Below, piece by piece: positions 61,330 through 64,000 of a stretch of DNA of 64,000 nucleotides. The number at the start of each line of letters is the position of its first letter. The first letter of the stretch is position 1. The notes under the pieces were generated by a model. That model worked only from the letters and a program-made list of their open reading frames with translations. It had not been told where the DNA came from and did not search any database. Made by a program: the position numbers and the translations under genes. Origin of the DNA: Symsagittifera roscoffensis (taxonomy: Eukaryota; Xenacoelomorpha; Acoela; Convolutidae); contig NC_087070.1 in assembly GCF_963678635.1 (NCBI RefSeq), forward strand, positions 54,848,617-54,912,616. The letters are read 5' to 3'.

Positions 61330-61483
61330 ATGAGAAAATGGCGATGGTTGACCCCAAACACAACAGGATAAGACGGAAGACTGCCTCCAATGAAGTGTCT
61401 TCAGAAAATAGAAAAGCGAGGGAAGGAGTTGGATCCAAGAAGGACGACGAAGACTTCGGTCCAGGAAAAAGAAGGGAAGTTGT
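61330..61483 (+). CDS. Host gene exon e
   Basis: Acceptor CTTGATCTGTTTAG|. The frame continuing exon d (G|AT) reads E-K-M-A-M-V-D-P-K-H-N-R-I-R-R-K-T-A-S and then an R/K/D/E-rich stretch (G-S-K-K-D-D-E-D-F-G). R-R-K-T and R-R-K-x-S motifs resemble the R-R-x-S sites of exons b and c. The donor is uncertain among three overlapping GT choices (61482, 61484, 61486). The one at 61484 gives a phase that suits the next exon. Confidence 0.6.
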
Positions 61484-61687
61484 GTGTAAAATAATCACTA
61501 TAGTTCCCATGGATTAAATTAATTGGTTTTTGAACAAAAAACACCTACGAGCATCGCATAGTAACAGTTGTTGCTTTTAAAGAACTTATTTGCCCTAAAT
61601 ATTGGAAATTTGATTGGAAACGTTGTCGACATGAAAGTCAAGCTATATCACATATGGACTTAGTTGACTAATTCTTAAGCTATTTAG

Positions 61688-61865
61688 GGGTAGATTGATA
61701 GAAGGTCTTCGGACTTTAGAAGAAGCAGAGTACGGATATAACATTGCGAAATGTCACCTCTGGCTTGCTCAACTGGAGGGCAAAGGAGAACTCAAAGGTC
61801 AAGGTCAAACCGAAACCGAAGGTGCTACAGGCAGTATTGCTTCAGACCAAGAAAGGACAAATTAG
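61688..61865 (+). CDS. Host gene terminal exon f (candidate)
   Basis: Acceptor AGCTATTTAG| is followed by an open frame L-I-E-G-L-R-T-L-E-E-A-E-Y-G-Y and then a Q/G/E/T-rich tail, ending at TAG 61863-61865. It needs one carried base, which donor 61484 supplies. The pyrimidine tract is poor and a second frame is also open here, so this is the least secure exon. If right, the protein ends here and the 3' UTR follows. Confidence 0.4.
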
Positions 61866-63410
61866 TACCGTCTACACTAAAAACTGCAAATTAGAAATTC
61901 GTTTTCAAATCAATACTCAGCTTAATTAGCTTCATTCGCGTCGAACTTAATTCGTTAAGATAAATTGTAGGAACAGAAACAATCGAACGCATTTGGGTTT
62001 CAGTTGACTGCCCTATAGCACGAACACGTTCATCAGACAATAATAATTCGAATATAATTCGAAGACAAGCAAAGATCCCTGACAACACAGGAAAGGCGCA
62101 TTAAACCTTTCGACGCGAATGAAACCTTTTGACGCCAATGATAAAGATTGAGGACCCTTAGATTATTCCTATGATTTATTGTGTTATAATTTGATTCAAT
62201 TTGGCCCAAAAACTCGCTTGTCGTGGACTCCTGATTTTTTGGTTCCGATCCGAGATAGGTAGGGAGCGAATTTAATTTAGGGCCGAATTTTTTTGAAAAG
62301 TGCTTAAGTAACCTTCTGTGGTGATTCGGACTCCAACAAGATATCGCTTGCATCAAGATCTTTTCTTTCCAATTTATTCGCAGATTTCTCAGTTTTGCAA
62401 GGTTTCAGTAGTAGTTTCAGAATTTTGTCTCGATAAATGAACGCTATTTATAGGCTCTTTTGTCTTCAATTTATGGTGTTTTTTTACGAGTAATAAACAT
62501 AGTGACCCGCAACAAGGTTACATGGATGAAAGTCGACTATAATAGTTTTTCATGGTCTGTCTCTAAAAGAGCTTAATAATCGATTATAAAACGAAAATAA
62601 AGTAGATATCAATTTAATCCATTACAATAAATTATAATAGACGATAATGAATTTAAATAGATTATAATGGCTTTGGAGGGGTGATGATTACACTTGCGAA
62701 GCGAGTGTTTTAGTACGAACCTTCCTGTTTTTTCCAACCTCAGTCGCAAATAGTGGTGCCATTTTAGGGGCACCTTTACAGTTTCTAACTAAATATTTTT
62801 CGCAATTTTTTTAAAATGCATAATTTATACATTTTGTGGATTTATGCTTTGCGTTTGGTTACATGCAAGGTTACTGTGAATGCCTTGAATTTGTTATGTT
62901 CCAAATTATTACTGGCAAAGTTGTGTCTATTTGTATTTGGTGCCACTTTTGTTGAATCGCATTGGCAATTTATTAGCACATGTAGCTGCTTTAATCGTGA
63001 CTAGTGTTTGTCGGTTGTTAAGGACTGCGTGGCTGTGTGGATAGTGCGACTGAAAATCTCTCGATTACAGTAGGTCGTCGAAAGAATTCTAGTCCTAGCC
63101 GAGTTTTTGCTGTTTCGGTTTTTATTTCTATTTTTTTTGTTGCACTTTCTATAGCTGCTTTTTGGTCGTGTTCTCGCAAGTGTTTGAGAAGCGCAGCTTC
63201 GCCTCTGTAGATTTTATAAGTAAAATCCCGGATTTTTGAGAACTTTGAAAGTGAATATTCAAAATTTGAACGTTGCTTTCGCTAAATTGTGTTTTACATT
63301 TGGTTAGCAAAATTAGTCTTGTTTTCCATTTGTTTTTTTTTCTTTTGTCTCCCGTTTCTCCCAAATACTTCACGCTTACTCCCACTATCCTTTTTCCCTT
63401 ACTTACCACC
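61866..63410. other. Probable 3' UTR and intergenic sequence
   Basis: No coding frame of note. AATAAA occurs near 62597 in an AT-rich section. The words TAATAAACATAGTGAC (62490) and GCTTCGCCTCTGTAG (63190) belong to the dispersed repeats seen at 52-55 kb. Confidence 0.4.
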
Positions 63411-64000
63411 ACCTCTTATTTACCGTAAAAGTATGTGAAAAGCACCGTAAACGCGTGCCCCATCCACACACACACCTTTAACCCCCCTACACAATTCCTA
63501 CGCTACAGACTTCTACACCCACACGCATGAAAAAAACTTAGATGGTGTCAATTAGGTGAGGAGGGGGAAGGTAGGTGTGAGTGTTAGGGAGGGGGGGGGG
63601 GGTGAGGTGGATTCTGATAGATGGGGGCTATCATTTTTTGTTACCAGGCTAGAAGGTCTATAAAATTAAAAATCCGAGTTTTTTATTTATTTACTTTTTT
63701 GAATAAAAACAGCGGTTATTTTAAAATCAATTAAAAATTGACTAAAAAAGGGGTATCGTTCTTTGCTACTAAGCTGGAAAGACTATAAAGTGAAAATCTA
63801 ATTTTTTTGTTTGCTTTTTAAGATAACACCCTCATACTGATTTTTAAAAGTCATAAAAGTAGTGTGTACATTTATATCGGTATTGGTGACTTTTTTTCCA
63901 GGAAAAAGATTTAAAGCTTGTTTACGCTCAATTTTTCCACTTCGGAAGGATATTTCCATTGCTATCTTGAATTTCAAAAATTTTCCTAGAAATCCTGTCT
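63411..64000. repeat. Low-complexity C/G-rich stretch and short tandem repeat
   Basis: 63430-63530 is rich in CACACA and CCCC, and 63560-63605 in GGGG, with a 12-G run at 63591-63602. Two copies of a segment of about 117 bp (GGCTATCATTTTTTGTTACC at 63627 and GGTATCGTTCTTTGCTAC at 63751, each followed by CTATAAA) lie at 63625-63830. A TAAAAGTAGTGTGTACA repeat start follows at 63855. Confidence 0.5.

Overview
This window is eukaryotic and almost certainly from an invertebrate animal. It is AT-rich and gene-poor. Introns with conventional GT-AG borders separate short exons. The rest is packed with Penelope-like, CR1/L2-like, R2-like (RLE) and Ty3/gypsy-like retroelements, small terminal-inverted-repeat elements and several satellite-type arrays. 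The mix points to a metazoan, but I cannot name the phylum from sequence alone. Nothing here is prokaryotic: there are no operons, Shine-Dalgarno sites or CRISPR arrays.

Layout. 1-5.2 kb is non-coding and made of degenerate short repeats (a roughly 75-bp tandem repeat, GGATTCC-rich and GCGACC-rich blocks) plus a G22 homopolymer. 5.2-10.6 kb holds a Penelope GIY-YIG fragment, a decayed CR1/L2-like LINE on the minus strand whose 3' end is tandemly duplicated, and a repeat family that recurs at 24.6 and 31.2 kb. 10.9-13.3 kb carries a roughly 0.94-kb direct duplication of an unrecognised minus-strand coding segment, possibly an old viral insertion. 13.3-22.6 kb is a broken LTR-retrotransposon with protease, RT, RNase H and integrase, followed by an envelope-like region; its 3' end is repeated at 23.7-24.4 kb. 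24.6-27.4 kb and 31.2-32.6 kb are two Penelope-like copies on the minus strand. Between them lie a Tudor-knot-like ORF, an R2-type element with a restriction-like endonuclease, and a B-box (TRIM-like) exon.

Two host genes can be supported. The clear one is an intronless Cdc34/UBE2R-type ubiquitin-conjugating enzyme at 33304-34188. It is flanked by two small TIR elements with target-site duplications: 32774-33159 just upstream, and 34522-34783 just downstream with a tRNA-like sequence inside. The second is a multi-exon plus-strand gene from about 44.2 to 61.9 kb. I inferred six exons from coding frames, GT-AG borders and matching intron phases. Its product is basic, rich in R-R-x-S motifs, and belongs to no family I recognise. 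A well-preserved LINE with an SGNH-esterase and RRM-type ORF1 and an endonuclease-RT ORF2 occupies 36.6-41.1 kb on the minus strand.

The most striking structure is a satellite at 55.65-61.19 kb of about 45 almost identical 123-bp units. Because 123 is divisible by 3, it creates very long open frames on both strands that I regard as artefacts. It appears to sit inside a roughly 10-kb intron of the second host gene.
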